Notes: generated by a model from the letters alone, not told the origin. Positions 37,013 to 46,879 are shown, counted from the stretch's first letter. The stretch is 64,000 nucleotides of DNA from Paenibacillus sp. FSL W8-0426 (GCF_037969725.1 NZ_CP150203.1:2496001-2560000), one strand, 5' to 3'. Made by a program: numbers and translations.

Positions 37013-37730
37013 GCATCAGGATTGGCTTGCCGCTTTGGAGCGAAAGTCGCGCGAGAAACAGGAGAAATTCATGAACGGCATCGCATCCAGGCTGGGCAGA
37101 CCGAGGCAGATGCAGGCGCCTGTCCAGCCTTTCCGCGGCGCTCCGGCATTCTGGAACAAGCTGGAGTGGGACACGGAGAAACGCATTCAGGCGTTCACGG
37201 ACAATTTTGTCAGCGTCGGGGCCCATATTGCGAGAGTGCCGAGCATGGAGGAAGCGGCAGGTTTCATCGTTGGCAAGGCGCGGGAGCTTGGCGCAAAATA
37301 CATCATTCGGCAAAACGAAAAAGAGCTTGAAGATTTGGCGCTTGAATCGAGCCTCGAGCAGGGCGTTAGCGTATCCGTATGGAATTCGCTGCCTGAAGAA
37401 AACTGGAGAGCCCGCGCCGCCGAAGCGGACATCGGCGTGGTCATGGCGGATTATGCCACGGCGTATACCGGCTCGGTGACGGTGTTGTCCTCGAAGGACA
37501 AAGGGCGTTCGGTCAGCCTGTTACCCACGGTTCTCATCCTGATCATTCCTGTGGATCGTCTATATACAAGGCTGGGCGAGACGCTGAGTCGATTTGACGA
37601 AGTCGGAAGGGAAAATCTCCCGGCAGGCATTCATTTCATTTCTGGGCCAAGCCGTTCATCGGATATCGAAAATGACCTGACGATCGGCGTGCATGGACCG
37701 GGCATCGTATACGGACTCATCGTAGGATAG
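37002..37730 (+). CDS. lutC: LutC-type lactate utilisation subunit (LUD domain)
   Basis: A 242-residue LUD-domain protein (DIGVVMADYATAYTGSVTVL and IHFISGPSRSSDIENDL, with ending IGVHGPG near the C-terminus) typical of LutC. ATG 37002 follows GGAGGCGGGGGG; an upstream in-frame ATG at 36939 would extend it into lutB without its own site. It completes the lactate oxidation complex. A weak hairpin at 37778 may end the operon. Confidence 0.92.
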   Translation: MHTEHQDWLAALERKSREKQEKFMNGIASRLGRPRQMQAPVQPFRGAPAFWNKLEWDTEKRIQAFTDNFVSVGAHIARVPSMEEAAGFIVGKARELGAKYIIRQNEKELEDLALESSLEQGVSVSVWNSLPEENWRARAAEADIGVVMADYATAYTGSVTVLSSKDKGRSVSLLPTVLILIIPVDRLYTRLGETLSRFDEVGRENLPAGIHFISGPSRSSDIENDLTIGVHGPGIVYGLIVG

Positions 37731-37777
37731 GACTAAGCAGATTACGGACGTTTTTGAAAAAACAAATGAAAAACGAA

Positions 37778-37822
37778 GCAGCCTATGAAGCAGCGAAAGT
37801 CATGCTCGGTAGGCTGTTTTGT
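37778..37822 (+). terminator. Possible terminator after lutC
   Basis: CAGCCTA and TAGGCTG pair around a long loop of about 25 nt, followed by TTTTGTT. Weak by loop size. Confidence 0.45.
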
Positions 37823-37846
37823 TAATTGATTTATAGGTTTTGTCTA

Positions 37847-37861
37847 TTATAATTATATATT
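37847..37861. promoter_or_regulatory. AT-rich PerR-box-like site upstream of the glutathione peroxidase
   Basis: TTATAATTATATATT has a perfect left half of the PerR consensus TTATAATNATTATAA; the right half matches poorly. It lies about 70 nt before a peroxide-defence gene, where a PerR site would be expected, within a run of alternating T and A that could also be plain promoter DNA. Confidence 0.3.
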
Positions 37862-37930
37862 ATATATATTTTACCTATCATTAGAAAAGGACTACAATGA
37901 GCCCATGATCATTGGAGGAGGTTTGATTTC

Positions 37931-38491
37931 ATGGACTTATATTCCAGCGAGGTGGCTTGCATGGACGGTAGCACGACGACGCTGTCCTCGTTTCGCCACA
38001 AGGTGCTGCTCATCGTCAACACGGCCAGCAGATGCAGTTATTCCAGCCAATTTGCTGCTTTACAGCAGCTCTATGACAAATACCGGGAGCAGGGGCTGGA
38101 AATTTTGGCATTCCCGTGCAATCAGTTCAATGGCAAAGAACCAGGCAGCAATGCGGAGATTGCCGAGTATTGCCGGAACGAATTCCGGGTGACGTTCCCC
38201 ATGCTCGGAAAAATCGACGTCAGGGGACCAAAGATGCATCCTTTGTATGAAAAATGGATTGAACAAGCCCCTTTTGCAGGATTTGACCTATCTACGGAAA
38301 AGGGCCGATGGATGGACGAATTTCTCAAGGAGAAGCACCCTGACATTTATGCAGGGGATGGAGTCAAGTGGAATTTCACCAAGTTTCTGATCGGCCGGGA
38401 TGGGAGGGTCGCTGCCCGTTATGAAACTCCGATCGAACCGGCAGCAATGGAAAGCATGATCGAGAGGTTACTGAACGAAACCGGAAATTGA
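37931..38491 (+). CDS. Glutathione peroxidase-family thiol peroxidase (cysteine type)
   Basis: A 186-residue thioredoxin-fold peroxidase. NTASRCSYSSQF carries the peroxidatic cysteine (about residue 36), FPCNQFNGKEPG the second conserved cysteine and glutamine, and WNFTKFLIGRDG the conserved tryptophan and asparagine. It reduces hydrogen or lipid peroxides, normally with thioredoxin in bacteria. The residue after the cysteine is a serine where glycine is usual. GGAGGAGG lies upstream of the ATG. No selenocysteine. Confidence 0.9.
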   Translation: MDLYSSEVACMDGSTTTLSSFRHKVLLIVNTASRCSYSSQFAALQQLYDKYREQGLEILAFPCNQFNGKEPGSNAEIAEYCRNEFRVTFPMLGKIDVRGPKMHPLYEKWIEQAPFAGFDLSTEKGRWMDEFLKEKHPDIYAGDGVKWNFTKFLIGRDGRVAARYETPIEPAAMESMIERLLNETGN

Positions 38492-38555
38492 TTAGCTCCA
38501 ATCGTCCTAAGACCATGGGCCTGTTGAAGATTGATGATGGGAATGGTAGGGTAAA

Positions 38556-38586
38556 GGAAGAGGCGGGATCGTCTCTTCCTTTTTTT
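38556..38586 (+). terminator. Rho-independent terminator after the peroxidase
   Basis: GGAAGAG at 38556-38562 pairs with CTCTTCC at 38573-38579, then seven Ts. The remaining 210 bp to the P450 gene show no gene and no clear operator. Confidence 0.85.
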
Positions 38587-38796
38587 AGGATGAAATGACC
38601 GTTTTACCGAAATGGTCAGTTGGTTCTATCGTAGGCTCAGCCTTTCGTCATCATGATCTTTCATCGAATGGATGAGATTGGTCGGATTGCGAAAAAATAG
38701 GGTATAACTATGAGGAGAGTCAGAACCAAACGAACCGTCTGCAGAATCGATGTACCGTATTGGAAGAACATTACCTTGAAAGAGGAGTGAACAGAA

Positions 38797-41700
38797 ATGG
38801 TGCAACATTCAGTGCCTCAACCGAAAACCTTTGGACCTCTGGGCAATTTGCCGCAGTTGAATTTTGAAGAGCCGGTTCAATCTCTTGTGCAGCTGGCGGG
38901 TGAATACGGCCCCATTTTCCGCATGGAGCTGCCGGGACGAAGCGAGCTGTACATTTCGGGTCACGAGTTGGTTGCCGAAGTATGCGACGAATCGAGATTT
39001 GACAAGCGGGTATGGGCACCCTTGGAGAAGGTAAGGGCTTTTGCCGGCGACGGATTATTTACCAGCTGGACGGAAGAGCCGAACTGGAAGAAAGCTCATA
39101 ACGTGCTTTTGCCGAGCTTTAGTCAGCGCGCCATGCAGGGGTATCATCAGAAAATGCTGGATTTAGCCGTGCAGCTTGTGCAAAAATGGTCGCGCCTCAA
39201 TCCTGACGAAACGGTCAACGTGCCGGAAGACATGACCCGGTTGACGCTGGATACGATCGGCCTGTGCGGGTTCAACTATCGGTTCAACAGTTTTTATCGC
39301 GAGGACCCGCATCCGTTTATTACCAGCATGGTGCGTTCGCTTGATGAAGCCATGAGCTCGCTTCAGCGGCTGCGGCTGCAGGACAAACTGATGTTTGCGA
39401 AAAAGAAACAATTCGAACAGGACATTCGCACCATGTTTTCGCTTGTGGATCACATCATCGCTGAGCGAAAGGCAAAGCCGGTCGAGGGGGCAGATGACCT
39501 GCTGTCACATATGCTTAGCGGCAAGGATCCCGAAACCGGAGAAACGTTGGATGACGAGAATATCCGTTATCAGATTATCACGTTTCTGATTGCCGGACAT
39601 GAGACGACGAGCGGGTTGTTGTCGTTTGCCATTTATTATTTGCTGAAAAACCCGGACAAGCTTGCCAAAGCGCAGGCCGAGGCAGACCGCATTCTGAAAG
39701 ATCCGCTCCCGAGTTATAACCAGGTCCGGGAACTCAAATATGTGCGCATGGTCCTGAACGAAGCGCTGCGGTTATGGCCGACGGCTCCCGCATTTTCGTT
39801 ATACGCGAAGCAGGATACGGTGCTCGCAGGCAAATATCCGCTGCAAAAAGGGGACAGCGTCAGCGTCCTGATTCCCAAGCTGCATCGGGATCGCGAGGCG
39901 TGGGGCGAAGATGTGGAGGCATTCCGCCCGGAACGGTTCGAAGACCCGAGCAAGGTGCCGCATGATGCGTACAAACCGTTCGGAAATGGCCAGCGTGCCT
40001 GCATCGGGCAGCAATTTGCTTTGCAGGAGGCCACGCTCGTACTGGGGATGGTGCTGAAACATTTTGAACTCATCGATCATGCCGATTACCAGTTGAAAGT
40101 GAAAGAAACGTTGACGCTCAAGCCAGACAATTTCACCATTCGTGTGCGCGTGCGCGAAAGCCAGCCGGTCATGGCCGCTCCTGGCATCGCCGTCCAGGAA
40201 CCGGTCTCAGCGACGATTGCGCCTGCAAACAAAGAGCCGAACCTGATGAATGCGCATCGCACGCCCATGCTTGTCCTGTACGGATCGAATCTGGGTACCG
40301 CGGAAGGCATTGCCCGGGAGATTGCTGATACCGCCAGGTATCAAGGCTTTCACAGTGAAGTGGCCGCACTGGATCAACGCGTCGGCAAGCTGCCGAAAGA
40401 AGGCGTGGTCATCATCGTCAGCGCTTCCTACAACGGCCAGCCTCCAAGCAATGCAAAAGCGTTTGTCGAATGGCTGGAGCATGCGGATTCGGGAGAGTTC
40501 AACGGCGTGCGTTACACGGTCATGGGATGCGGGGACCACAATTGGGCCAGCACATATCAACGCGTTCCGCATCTTATCGATGAGCTATTGTCCGCAAAAG
40601 GGGCCGAGCGCCTTGCCCCGCTTGGCGAGAGCGATGCCAGCGGTGATTTTGAACAACAGGTCGATCGCTGGAATGAACGTTTATGGCCCGAACTGGCAGA
40701 AAAGCTGGGTCTGGAGCTGAACGTCAACTCCGAGAGCGAACGCAGTTCCTTATCCGTGCAATTTGTCAACGGTTTGGCTGTCACCCCGCTGGCAGAAACC
40801 TATGATGCACATATCGCAACGGTCGTGGAGAATCGTGAACTGCACGATGCGGGGAGCGACCGCAGCACGCGCCATCTGGAGATTCGTTTACCGGAAGGCG
40901 CGGTCTACAAGGAAGGCGACCATCTGGGCGTACTGCCGCATAATCCGCCCGAATTGGTGGAGCGTGTGCTCCGCCGATACGGTTTCAACGGCACGGAGCA
41001 TTTGGTACTGGACGCTTCCGGGCGCAGCGCGGCTCACCTGCCGTTGAACCAGCCGGTCAATTTGTTTGACCTGCTGACCCACAGCGTGGAATTGCAGGAG
41101 GCTGCGACGCGTGCGCAATTGCGCGAATTGGCCGCATATACGGTTTGTCCGCCTCACAAGAAAGAGCTTGAAGCACTGCTGGACGAAGCGGCTTATTTGG
41201 AGAAAGTGCGCGGCAAACGCGTTTCCATGCTGGATTTTCTTATCCGGTACGAGGCATGCGAGCTGCCGTTCGAGCGTTTTCTGGAGCTGCTCCCTCCGCT
41301 GAAGGCCAGGTACTACTCCATCTCCAGTTCACCCCGCGTTCAGCCGGGTCAGGCGAGCATTACGGTAAGTGTAGTGCGTGGACCAGCCTGGAGCGGAGAG
41401 GGCGAATACAAAGGCATTGCCTCCAACTATTTGGCCGGGCTGCAGCCGGGCGAAGAGATCGTGATGTTCGTGCGCACGCCCGAGTCGGGCTTTGAACTGC
41501 CGGAGCAGGCAGGCGTGCCGATCATCATGGTCGGCCCGGGCACCGGAGTGGCGCCGTTCCGCGGATTTTTGCAGGCTCGTCGCGTTTTGAAGGAACAGGG
41601 AGCCGAGCTTGGCGAAGCACACCTGTACTTTGGCTGCCGCAATCCCGAGCATGATTATTTGTACAAACAGGAGCTGGAGCAGGCTGAGCGAGAAGGGCTT

Positions 41701-41979
41701 GTGACGCTGCACACCGCTTTTTCCCGGATTCAGGGAGAGGAGAAATGTTATGTCCAGCATCGGATGAATCAGGATGCATCACGATTGGTTTCGCTGCTGG
41801 AGCAAGGCGGACACTTGTACATTTGCGGCGACGGCAGCCGAATGGCTCCGGACGTCGAAGCGACATTGAAGGAAGCCTACGCCACCGTAACCGGCAGCAC
41901 GGCTCAGCAGGCGGAAGCATGGCTGGAACAACTGCAGCAGCAAGGGCGATACGCGAAGGATGTATGGACAGGGATTTAA
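38797..41979 (+). CDS. CYP102A-type self-sufficient fatty-acid hydroxylase (P450-reductase fusion)
   Basis: A 1060-residue fusion of a P450 heme domain (about 1-470) and a cytochrome P450 reductase (about 485-1060) with FMN ([17 protein letters not shown]), FAD (RYYSISSSP) and NADPH ([13 protein letters not shown]) sites. It closely follows P450 BM3 in length and order. By BM3 numbering the substrate and catalytic residues Arg47, Tyr51, Phe87, Thr268 and heme ligand Cys400 (here Phe88, Thr270, Cys402) are conserved. It hydroxylates fatty acids near the omega end. GAGGAG precedes the ATG. No Bm3R1-like repressor gene lies next to it. Confidence 0.96.
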   Translation: MVQHSVPQPKTFGPLGNLPQLNFEEPVQSLVQLAGEYGPIFRMELPGRSELYISGHELVAEVCDESRFDKRVWAPLEKVRAFAGDGLFTSWTEEPNWKKAHNVLLPSFSQRAMQGYHQKMLDLAVQLVQKWSRLNPDETVNVPEDMTRLTLDTIGLCGFNYRFNSFYREDPHPFITSMVRSLDEAMSSLQRLRLQDKLMFAKKKQFEQDIRTMFSLVDHIIAERKAKPVEGADDLLSHMLSGKDPETGETLDDENIRYQIITFLIAGHETTSGLLSFAIYYLLKNPDKLAKAQAEADRILKDPLPSYNQVRELKYVRMVLNEALRLWPTAPAFSLYAKQDTVLAGKYPLQKGDSVSVLIPKLHRDREAWGEDVEAFRPERFEDPSKVPHDAYKPFGNGQRACIGQQFALQEATLVLGMVLKHFELIDHADYQLKVKETLTLKPDNFTIRVRVRESQPVMAAPGIAVQEPVSATIAPANKEPNLMNAHRTPMLVLYGSNLGTAEGIAREIADTARYQGFHSEVAALDQRVGKLPKEGVVIIVSASYNGQPPSNAKAFVEWLEHADSGEFNGVRYTVMGCGDHNWASTYQRVPHLIDELLSAKGAERLAPLGESDASGDFEQQVDRWNERLWPELAEKLGLELNVNSESERSSLSVQFVNGLAVTPLAETYDAHIATVVENRELHDAGSDRSTRHLEIRLPEGAVYKEGDHLGVLPHNPPELVERVLRRYGFNGTEHLVLDASGRSAAHLPLNQPVNLFDLLTHSVELQEAATRAQLRELAAYTVCPPHKKELEALLDEAAYLEKVRGKRVSMLDFLIRYEACELPFERFLELLPPLKARYYSISSSPRVQPGQASITVSVVRGPAWSGEGEYKGIASNYLAGLQPGEEIVMFVRTPESGFELPEQAGVPIIMVGPGTGVAPFRGFLQARRVLKEQGAELGEAHLYFGCRNPEHDYLYKQELEQAEREGLVTLHTAFSRIQGEEKCYVQHRMNQDASRLVSLLEQGGHLYICGDGSRMAPDVEATLKEAYATVTGSTAQQAEAWLEQLQQQGRYAKDVWTGI

Positions 41980-42022
41980 AAAGATACTGTGAATAAAGCA
42001 ATTGAAGAAGTGGATGCTCATC

Positions 42023-42059
42023 AGGCTGCCGCAAATGTCTGAAATGGATGGGGCAGCCT
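42023..42059 (+). terminator. Hairpin after the P450 gene
   Basis: AGGCTGCC and GGCAGCCT, 8 bp each, separated by 21 nt. No T run follows on the plus strand, so termination is uncertain. Confidence 0.4.
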
Positions 42060-42142
42060 CGAGCATTGTTGTAATTTCTTGATTTCAGGCTTTGGAAGGG
42101 CCAACCTGCATGGTTGCGGATATAAAGGATTCAAGCCTGTGT

Positions 42143-42535
42143 TCATTTTCCCCTTACAGGCCGATAGATGGATTCGACTTGCTTCAGCGGAAACAGGATG
42201 CGGGAAGGGAACTTCCCCCTGGCCTGCAATTCAATATAGTTCAATCCCACCGCGACAAGGCGGAGATTGCGAAATGCATTTCGGGTAGGGAACGCGGTAC
42301 GGACGCCTACGAATATGCCGCGCCGCGTGCGAGGGATGCCGAACACCCGGATGGAATTCAGGCTTAGCGGCACGAAAAGTTGACCGTTTACTTTGATGAA
42401 ATTGCGCGGGTACACCCGGTCGATCCGTCCTGGTTCAAGGCCGGACAGGGGGGCGTTCAATTCGGCGAGATGGCCCTGCAATTCGGCCAGGCGCTGCTGA
42501 AGCGTTTTGCCGGTTTGAAGCTGGTGCACGTTCAT
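42143..42535 (-). CDS. Uncharacterised protein of 130 residues
   Basis: A protein starting MNVHQLQTGKTLQQRLAELQ with a helical, possibly coiled-coil N-terminus of about 30 residues, then a basic beta-rich part (FIKVNGQLFVPLSLN and VGLNYIELQARGKF). GGAGGAG lies 5 nt before the ATG, and the codons fit the local style, so I take it as real. No family recognised, no signal peptide. It lies alone between the P450 gene and a bidirectional terminator. Confidence 0.68.
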   Translation of the reverse strand: MNVHQLQTGKTLQQRLAELQGHLAELNAPLSGLEPGRIDRVYPRNFIKVNGQLFVPLSLNSIRVFGIPRTRRGIFVGVRTAFPTRNAFRNLRLVAVGLNYIELQARGKFPSRILFPLKQVESIYRPVRGK

Positions 42536-42635
42536 GCGAACTCCTCCGTTTTCCGTTTATACCCAGTATATGAGCGGAGAACGCCAAGGTGAGTCCGAGG
42601 ATGCATCGATTTGACATTTATATGGTGCGGTGCAC

Positions 42636-42673
42636 CTCAAAAACGCTCCTTCCTCAGAAGGAGCGTTTTTGAG
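42636..42673. terminator. Strong bidirectional terminator
   Basis: CTCAAAAACGCTCCTT and its exact complement AAGGAGCGTTTTTGAG around a CCTCAG loop. It ends the minus-strand oxidoreductase gene at 42746 and insulates the unknown gene at 42143-42535. Confidence 0.88.
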
Positions 42674-42745
42674 TCGATATCGTAAAGGCAGCAGCTAATC
42701 CGATCTTTATATCAGACCGCCGTTGAATACGGCAGTATGCGTTTG

Positions 42746-44035
42746 TCAGAAACGAACGAGGCTGCCGATCTGTACGGGCTGGCCCGTGGCGATGGCCCGA
42801 TTGGCTGCAATCCCGGTCAAGATGGATTGTGCGCCATCGATATGGTTCGCCGCGCGGTTGAACGGATCTTCTTCCGGATGGCCGAACAGGTCGTTCAGCA
42901 GGACCGGATCGCCCCCGCCGTGGCCGCCTTCGCGTTCTTCGACCTCCACTTCGTAAGGTGCGCCGAACATGGGCAGTACGCGCAGCGTTTTGCCGATCAG
43001 CGCTCCTTCCAGGTTTTTGTCGCCGAGCGAATTGACGTACGATTGTTCGACGATCGACATTTCGATGCGTCCTTTCGTGCCGTTGATGGCGATGCGGTAT
43101 CCCTCCCAAGGTTGGTAAGCGACAAGGGAATAAGTCAAGATAGCCTTGTTCTGGTATTGAACCAGGACGCCCATCGTGTCCTCAATGTTGATGCCGTCGC
43201 CGAATACGCTCTGGTCGCGTTGATAGCCGTCCTCTGCTTCGGCGTCCAGATACATCGCTTTCAGATGGGCATCCGAATCCAGATGCAGGGCGAACGGATC
43301 GCCTTCGGCAAGCGGACTGCCCGTTGCACGCGTATAAAATTGGGTTACCCCGCGCTCCTCGGCATTTTCGCGGCCATAGAACATCAAATCCCCGAATGCA
43401 AATACCGTTTGAGGCTGGGAACCGATCCAGAAGTTAACAAGGTCAAAATGGTGCGTCGATTTGTGCACGAGCAGACCGCCACTATTCCGTTTATTGCGGT
43501 GCCAGCGGCGGAAATAGTCCGCGCCATGGCGAGTGTTCAGCAGCCATTCGAAATGCACGGACGTGACGCGTCCGATGGCATCGTTCATGACAAGCTCCCT
43601 TACTTTGGTGTGATGGGGAGCATAACGGTAGTTAAAGGTCACGCGCACGTTCCGCCCGGTCCGTTTGGTAGCGTCGAGAATGTCCTGACATTTTTGCTCA
43701 TCGATGGTCATCGGTTTTTCGGTGATGACGTCGCATCCAAGTTCCATGGCGCGAATGATGTATTTGTGGTGCGTGCGGTCAATGCTTGTCACGATCACGA
43801 AGTCGGGTTTCTCGCTGGCGATCATTTCATCGAATTGATCGGCACGGTATGTAGGCACTTCGTTATATTTGTATTTGTCGCGCAGCATTTGATTGGCATA
43901 GTTCATCCGGGTTTGGTTGATATCGCAAAATGCGACCAGCTCCGATGTTTCGCGGAAATCGCGGGCCAGCGATCCGTAGAAGAATTCGGCACGACCTCCG
44001 GTACCGACCAATGCATAGCGTTTTTTGTCACTCAT
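42746..44035 (-). CDS. Gfo/Idh/MocA-family oxidoreductase
   Basis: A 429-residue NAD(P)-dependent oxidoreductase with ALVGTGGRAEFFYG at the N-terminal Rossmann fold, the EKPMT block (VITEKPMT) bearing the conserved lysine, and a C-terminal sandwich domain. The HKSTHHFDLVNFWIG stretch carries the substrate-side histidines. Family members oxidise sugars, inositols or glycosides at a hydroxyl. AAGGAGG lies upstream of the ATG. A divergent AraC regulator starts 139 nt away, so this is probably its target. Substrate unknown. Confidence 0.88.
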   Translation of the reverse strand: MSDKKRYALVGTGGRAEFFYGSLARDFRETSELVAFCDINQTRMNYANQMLRDKYKYNEVPTYRADQFDEMIASEKPDFVIVTSIDRTHHKYIIRAMELGCDVITEKPMTIDEQKCQDILDATKRTGRNVRVTFNYRYAPHHTKVRELVMNDAIGRVTSVHFEWLLNTRHGADYFRRWHRNKRNSGGLLVHKSTHHFDLVNFWIGSQPQTVFAFGDLMFYGRENAEERGVTQFYTRATGSPLAEGDPFALHLDSDAHLKAMYLDAEAEDGYQRDQSVFGDGINIEDTMGVLVQYQNKAILTYSLVAYQPWEGYRIAINGTKGRIEMSIVEQSYVNSLGDKNLEGALIGKTLRVLPMFGAPYEVEVEEREGGHGGGDPVLLNDLFGHPEEDPFNRAANHIDGAQSILTGIAANRAIATGQPVQIGSLVRF

Positions 44036-44174
44036 GTCATCGCCTCCTTGAATATGCTTCTAGCCTATAACAAGGAAGCACGTTTTTCGCCGCCTTTATT
44101 GCGAAATCGCTTTCAAATGCCGCCGATTTTGCTATAATCCAAGGGAAACCTTTTTAAAAAAGGAAGGGATGCCC

Positions 44175-45053
44175 GTGAACAGACCATATCGCGCGGACTT
44201 TCATGATCCGACCGGGCTGCTCGCAATCGAATATGATCGGCGCATCGGTTATTTTTCGATGCATGCGGACCATCTGCACGATCATTATGAGCTGTATTAC
44301 CTGTTGTCGGGCGAGCGCATTTACTTTATCAAAGATCGATCCTACCGGGTTATGGCAGGGGACCTGGTTCTGGTAGACCGCAACGTGGTCCACAAAACGC
44401 TGGATAGCGGCAGGCCGGATCATGATCGGGTGGTCCTGTACCTGAAGCCGGAGCTGTTCGCAGGCATGGGCGTACCCGCAGATTTGGCCGCTGGTTTGAT
44501 GCAGCTGTTTCGCGGCAGTCCGCCCGTGCTGCGGTTTCCTTCACGCATCCATGCTCAGGTGGAACGATTGGCTGTGGAGATCGTGGACGAGATGGTGGAC
44601 CCGCAGCCGGGCAGCGAGCTGCTGCTCCGCCACAGGGCGGTGGAATTGCTGCTCTGTGCCTGGCGCAACCGGCACCTGGCCGTAGCGGATGCCGAAGATG
44701 CAGAGCCGGTCCTTCATCCCAAAACGCAGGCCGTCGTGCATTATTTGAACGAAAACTTTCGCGAATCGCAGTCCCTGACGGAAGTGGCGGACATGTTCCG
44801 TATAAGCCCGCACTATTTGAGCCGATTATTTCGGCATACAACCGGATTTTCGTTCAGCGATTATCTGAACTTGCTGAGAATCAAGGAAGCGCAGCGTTTG
44901 CTGCGGGAAACGGACGATCCCATTACGGACATCGCTTTGCGATCCGGGTTCGGGAACTTTTCCCATTTCGGCAAAATGTTCAAACGGATGGTGAATGCAT
45001 CGCCAAGGCAGTACCGCCAGCAGCATACAAAGCAGGATCGAAGGCAGCCATAA
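44175..45053 (+). CDS. AraC-family regulator with cupin sensor
   Basis: A 292-residue protein. Cupin-like N-terminus (HLHDHYELYYLLSGERIYFI, residues about 35-55) and a C-terminal HTH pair (LTEVADMFRISPHYLSRLFR and ITDIALRSGFGNFSHFGKMF). GTG 44175 is chosen because AGGAAGGG lies 6 nt before it; ATG 44169 has no spacing. TATAAT at 44133-44138 is a likely -10 box. It lies divergent from the oxidoreductase gene and convergent with the GH43-like gene, both plausible targets. Confidence 0.87.
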   Translation: MNRPYRADFHDPTGLLAIEYDRRIGYFSMHADHLHDHYELYYLLSGERIYFIKDRSYRVMAGDLVLVDRNVVHKTLDSGRPDHDRVVLYLKPELFAGMGVPADLAAGLMQLFRGSPPVLRFPSRIHAQVERLAVEIVDEMVDPQPGSELLLRHRAVELLLCAWRNRHLAVADAEDAEPVLHPKTQAVVHYLNENFRESQSLTEVADMFRISPHYLSRLFRHTTGFSFSDYLNLLRIKEAQRLLRETDDPITDIALRSGFGNFSHFGKMFKRMVNASPRQYRQQHTKQDRRQP

Positions 45054-45057
45054 GCGT

Positions 45058-45111
45058 GAAAAGCCCCGGAAACGACGCAGCGATGGCTGCCCATCATGCA
45101 TTTCCGAGGCT
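45058..45111 (-). terminator. Terminator for the GH43-like gene
   Basis: AGCCCCGGAAA and TTTCCGAGGCT pair with one mismatch; on the minus strand TTTT follows. An inner GCAGC/GCTGC hairpin may add stability. Confidence 0.65.
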
Positions 45112-45141
45112 CATTGCTTTCTTCGAGAATGTAAACCTGTT

Positions 45142-46086
45142 TTACGAGCTGCGCATCGGCGATTCGTTCTCCGGCCGCAACTTCATCCGAAGCTCTTCGT
45201 TCCGCGGGCAGATCATGATCCCGTCCACGACGTCGAGCCGTGCTGCCTGAATGGAGCTGCGGCGTGCAGGTTCGCTGGCATGTTCCACGCCCTCCCGTCG
45301 ATCCGGATGCGTGAAATAAAAAATATAGGCCTGATCGTCCTGTACAACGACGTCGGCATGCAATCCGATGACGCCGTCATCCTCCCGGGTGCCCGGCTGA
45401 TCCAAAATGAGGCTGTTCCACGCCCAGTGTTCCAAATCTTCGGAACGGTAAACGGCCTGTCCCCTCCATTCGTCCACGATCATCCAATAGCTGCCCTTAA
45501 AACGAAATACGTTCGGGCCCTCATGAGGCCGACCTGTTATGACAGGACCGATCACTTTCCAATGGTACAGGTCCGCGCTATCCGCGGCATAGGTATGGGA
45601 ACCGTTCGCTTCATCCTTGTACCACATGCGGAAACGGCCATCCGGCAGCGGGTAGACGCAGGCATCGATCACGTAGTCCGAGCTGAGCTCCAGCGTGCCG
45701 TGAAACGTCCATGACAACAAGTCGGGGCTCGTATAATGCAGGATATTCCGCTTATGTCCAGGCCAGTCGTGCGGGACGCCTTGGATGTAGCTCACGTACA
45801 TGTGGTACGTGCCCTCATGCCAGAAAATTTCCGGTGCCCAAAACGTGTTATGACCCCATTCGTGCTCCAATCCCGTCAATGTGCCGCGGTACGTCCAGGT
45901 GCTGCCGCCGTCAGTGGAAGAAGCAACGCCAAGATCGGTGCCGTGCACCCAGGCGAACTTCGGTCCGCCCGCCGTTGCGCGGCGGTTGGTATATACCATC
46001 CACCAAGCCTGTTCGGCGCGGTTCCATATCAATACCGGATCTGCTGCACCATCAAAGATGGGATCTCGAAATAAAGGTGCGCCCAT
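45142..46086 (-). CDS. GH43-like beta-propeller glycoside hydrolase
   Basis: A 314-residue five-bladed propeller typical of families 43, 62, 117 and relatives: an early aspartate in FDGAADPVLIWN, then WAPEIFWHEGTYHMYVSYI and EGPNVFRFKGSYWMIVDEWRG, with a likely catalytic glutamate in the last. It probably hydrolyses an alpha-linked arabinosyl, galactosyl or related end group in the cytoplasm; no signal peptide. ATG 46086 follows AAGGGAGGAAG; an upstream in-frame ATG is less good. The family number is not certain. Confidence 0.76.
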   Translation of the reverse strand: MGAPLFRDPIFDGAADPVLIWNRAEQAWWMVYTNRRATAGGPKFAWVHGTDLGVASSTDGGSTWTYRGTLTGLEHEWGHNTFWAPEIFWHEGTYHMYVSYIQGVPHDWPGHKRNILHYTSPDLLSWTFHGTLELSSDYVIDACVYPLPDGRFRMWYKDEANGSHTYAADSADLYHWKVIGPVITGRPHEGPNVFRFKGSYWMIVDEWRGQAVYRSEDLEHWAWNSLILDQPGTREDDGVIGLHADVVVQDDQAYIFYFTHPDRREGVEHASEPARRSSIQAARLDVVDGIMICPRNEELRMKLRPENESPMRSS

Positions 46087-46304
46087 GAAACTTCCTCCCT
46101 TGTTTTTTATCAAAGTGGAAACGTGTTCTACTATCGTAAAAGAGTTTGATTGAAATTACAATATTATGTTTTCTCATGATTTGAATTCGTATATATATTA
46201 ATCCGAAGATGTTATAATACGCCCAGCAGTTGACGCATGCCAACCATCGAAATTAAGATTAGGGAACTGAAACCAAACATACCCAAAGAAGGCAGGAGAG
46301 CAGA

Positions 46305-46751
46305 ATGTATACATACAAGCCGATGTCGATTGAACACTATGACCAGGCTTTGCTGTTATGGGCCCGGACACCGGGGCTCGGCATCAGCATGGAGGTGGAT
46401 TCGGAAGAGGGAATCGCGGCATATTTGAAACGTAATCCGGGAATCAGCCACGTTTGCGTGGACGATGAAGATCAGTTGGTCGGTACTGCGCTGTGCGGAC
46501 ATGACGGCAGACGCGGATACATGTATCACGTAGTTGTAGATACGGCCCACCGGGGGAATCAGGTGGCGACGACCTTGGTCAGGCATTGTCTGGAGCAGCT
46601 GAAGAAGGCAGGCATATTCAAGTGCCATCTGATGGTGCTGGACAACAACGAGACCGGCAAGCGGTATTGGTCGGAGCATGGATGGCACTATAGGGACAAC
46701 ATATTGCTTTATTCGGCCAATACGCAAACCTTTTCGGAAGCCGGGGCGTAG
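46305..46751 (+). CDS. GNAT-family N-acetyltransferase
   Basis: A 148-residue acetyl-CoA-dependent transferase. HVVVDTAHRGNQVATTLVRH is the GNAT motif A with the pyrophosphate loop (R-G-N-Q-V-A). Substrate cannot be told. GGCAGGAGAG lies before the ATG. It is transcribed divergently from the GH43-like gene across a 218-nt AT-rich gap, and is followed by the truncated repeat element. Confidence 0.86.
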   Translation: MYTYKPMSIEHYDQALLLWARTPGLGISMEVDSEEGIAAYLKRNPGISHVCVDDEDQLVGTALCGHDGRRGYMYHVVVDTAHRGNQVATTLVRHCLEQLKKAGIFKCHLMVLDNNETGKRYWSEHGWHYRDNILLYSANTQTFSEAGA

Positions 46752-46773
46752 GGGAAATGGCGGCAGCGAGCAA

Positions 46774-46870
46774 ATATATAGGTTGACTATATACCGCAAA
46801 AGATACACACGTTCACGGAGAGGGCAGAAACAAAACGGAGAAGCGGAGCGTTCGCTTCAAAGCAAAGGGG
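46774..46870 (+). repeat. Repeated structured intergenic element, truncated copy 3
   Basis: ATATATAGGTTGACTATATACC, then CGCAAAAGATACACACGTTC (like the left end of copy 2) and GAGGGCAGAAAC, then GGAGAAGCGGAGCGTTCGCTT match the left third of copies 1 and 2. The match stops near 46856 and the right-hand part, including the second terminal repeat, is missing. What remains runs straight into the ribosome site AAGGGGAAG of the RidA gene, in the same orientation as the other copies. Confidence 0.65.
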
Positions 46871-46879
46871 AAGATCTCG

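Noticed and set aside
41980..42142. A plus-strand gene at 42079-42288 or 42380-42592
   Set aside because: These overlap the minus-strand gene at 42143-42535, which has the better ribosome site and codon pattern.
42737..44137. A 466-codon open frame on the plus strand opposite the Gfo/Idh gene
   Set aside because: It mirrors the oxidoreductase gene, which has a strong ribosome site and family motifs; the antisense frame has neither.
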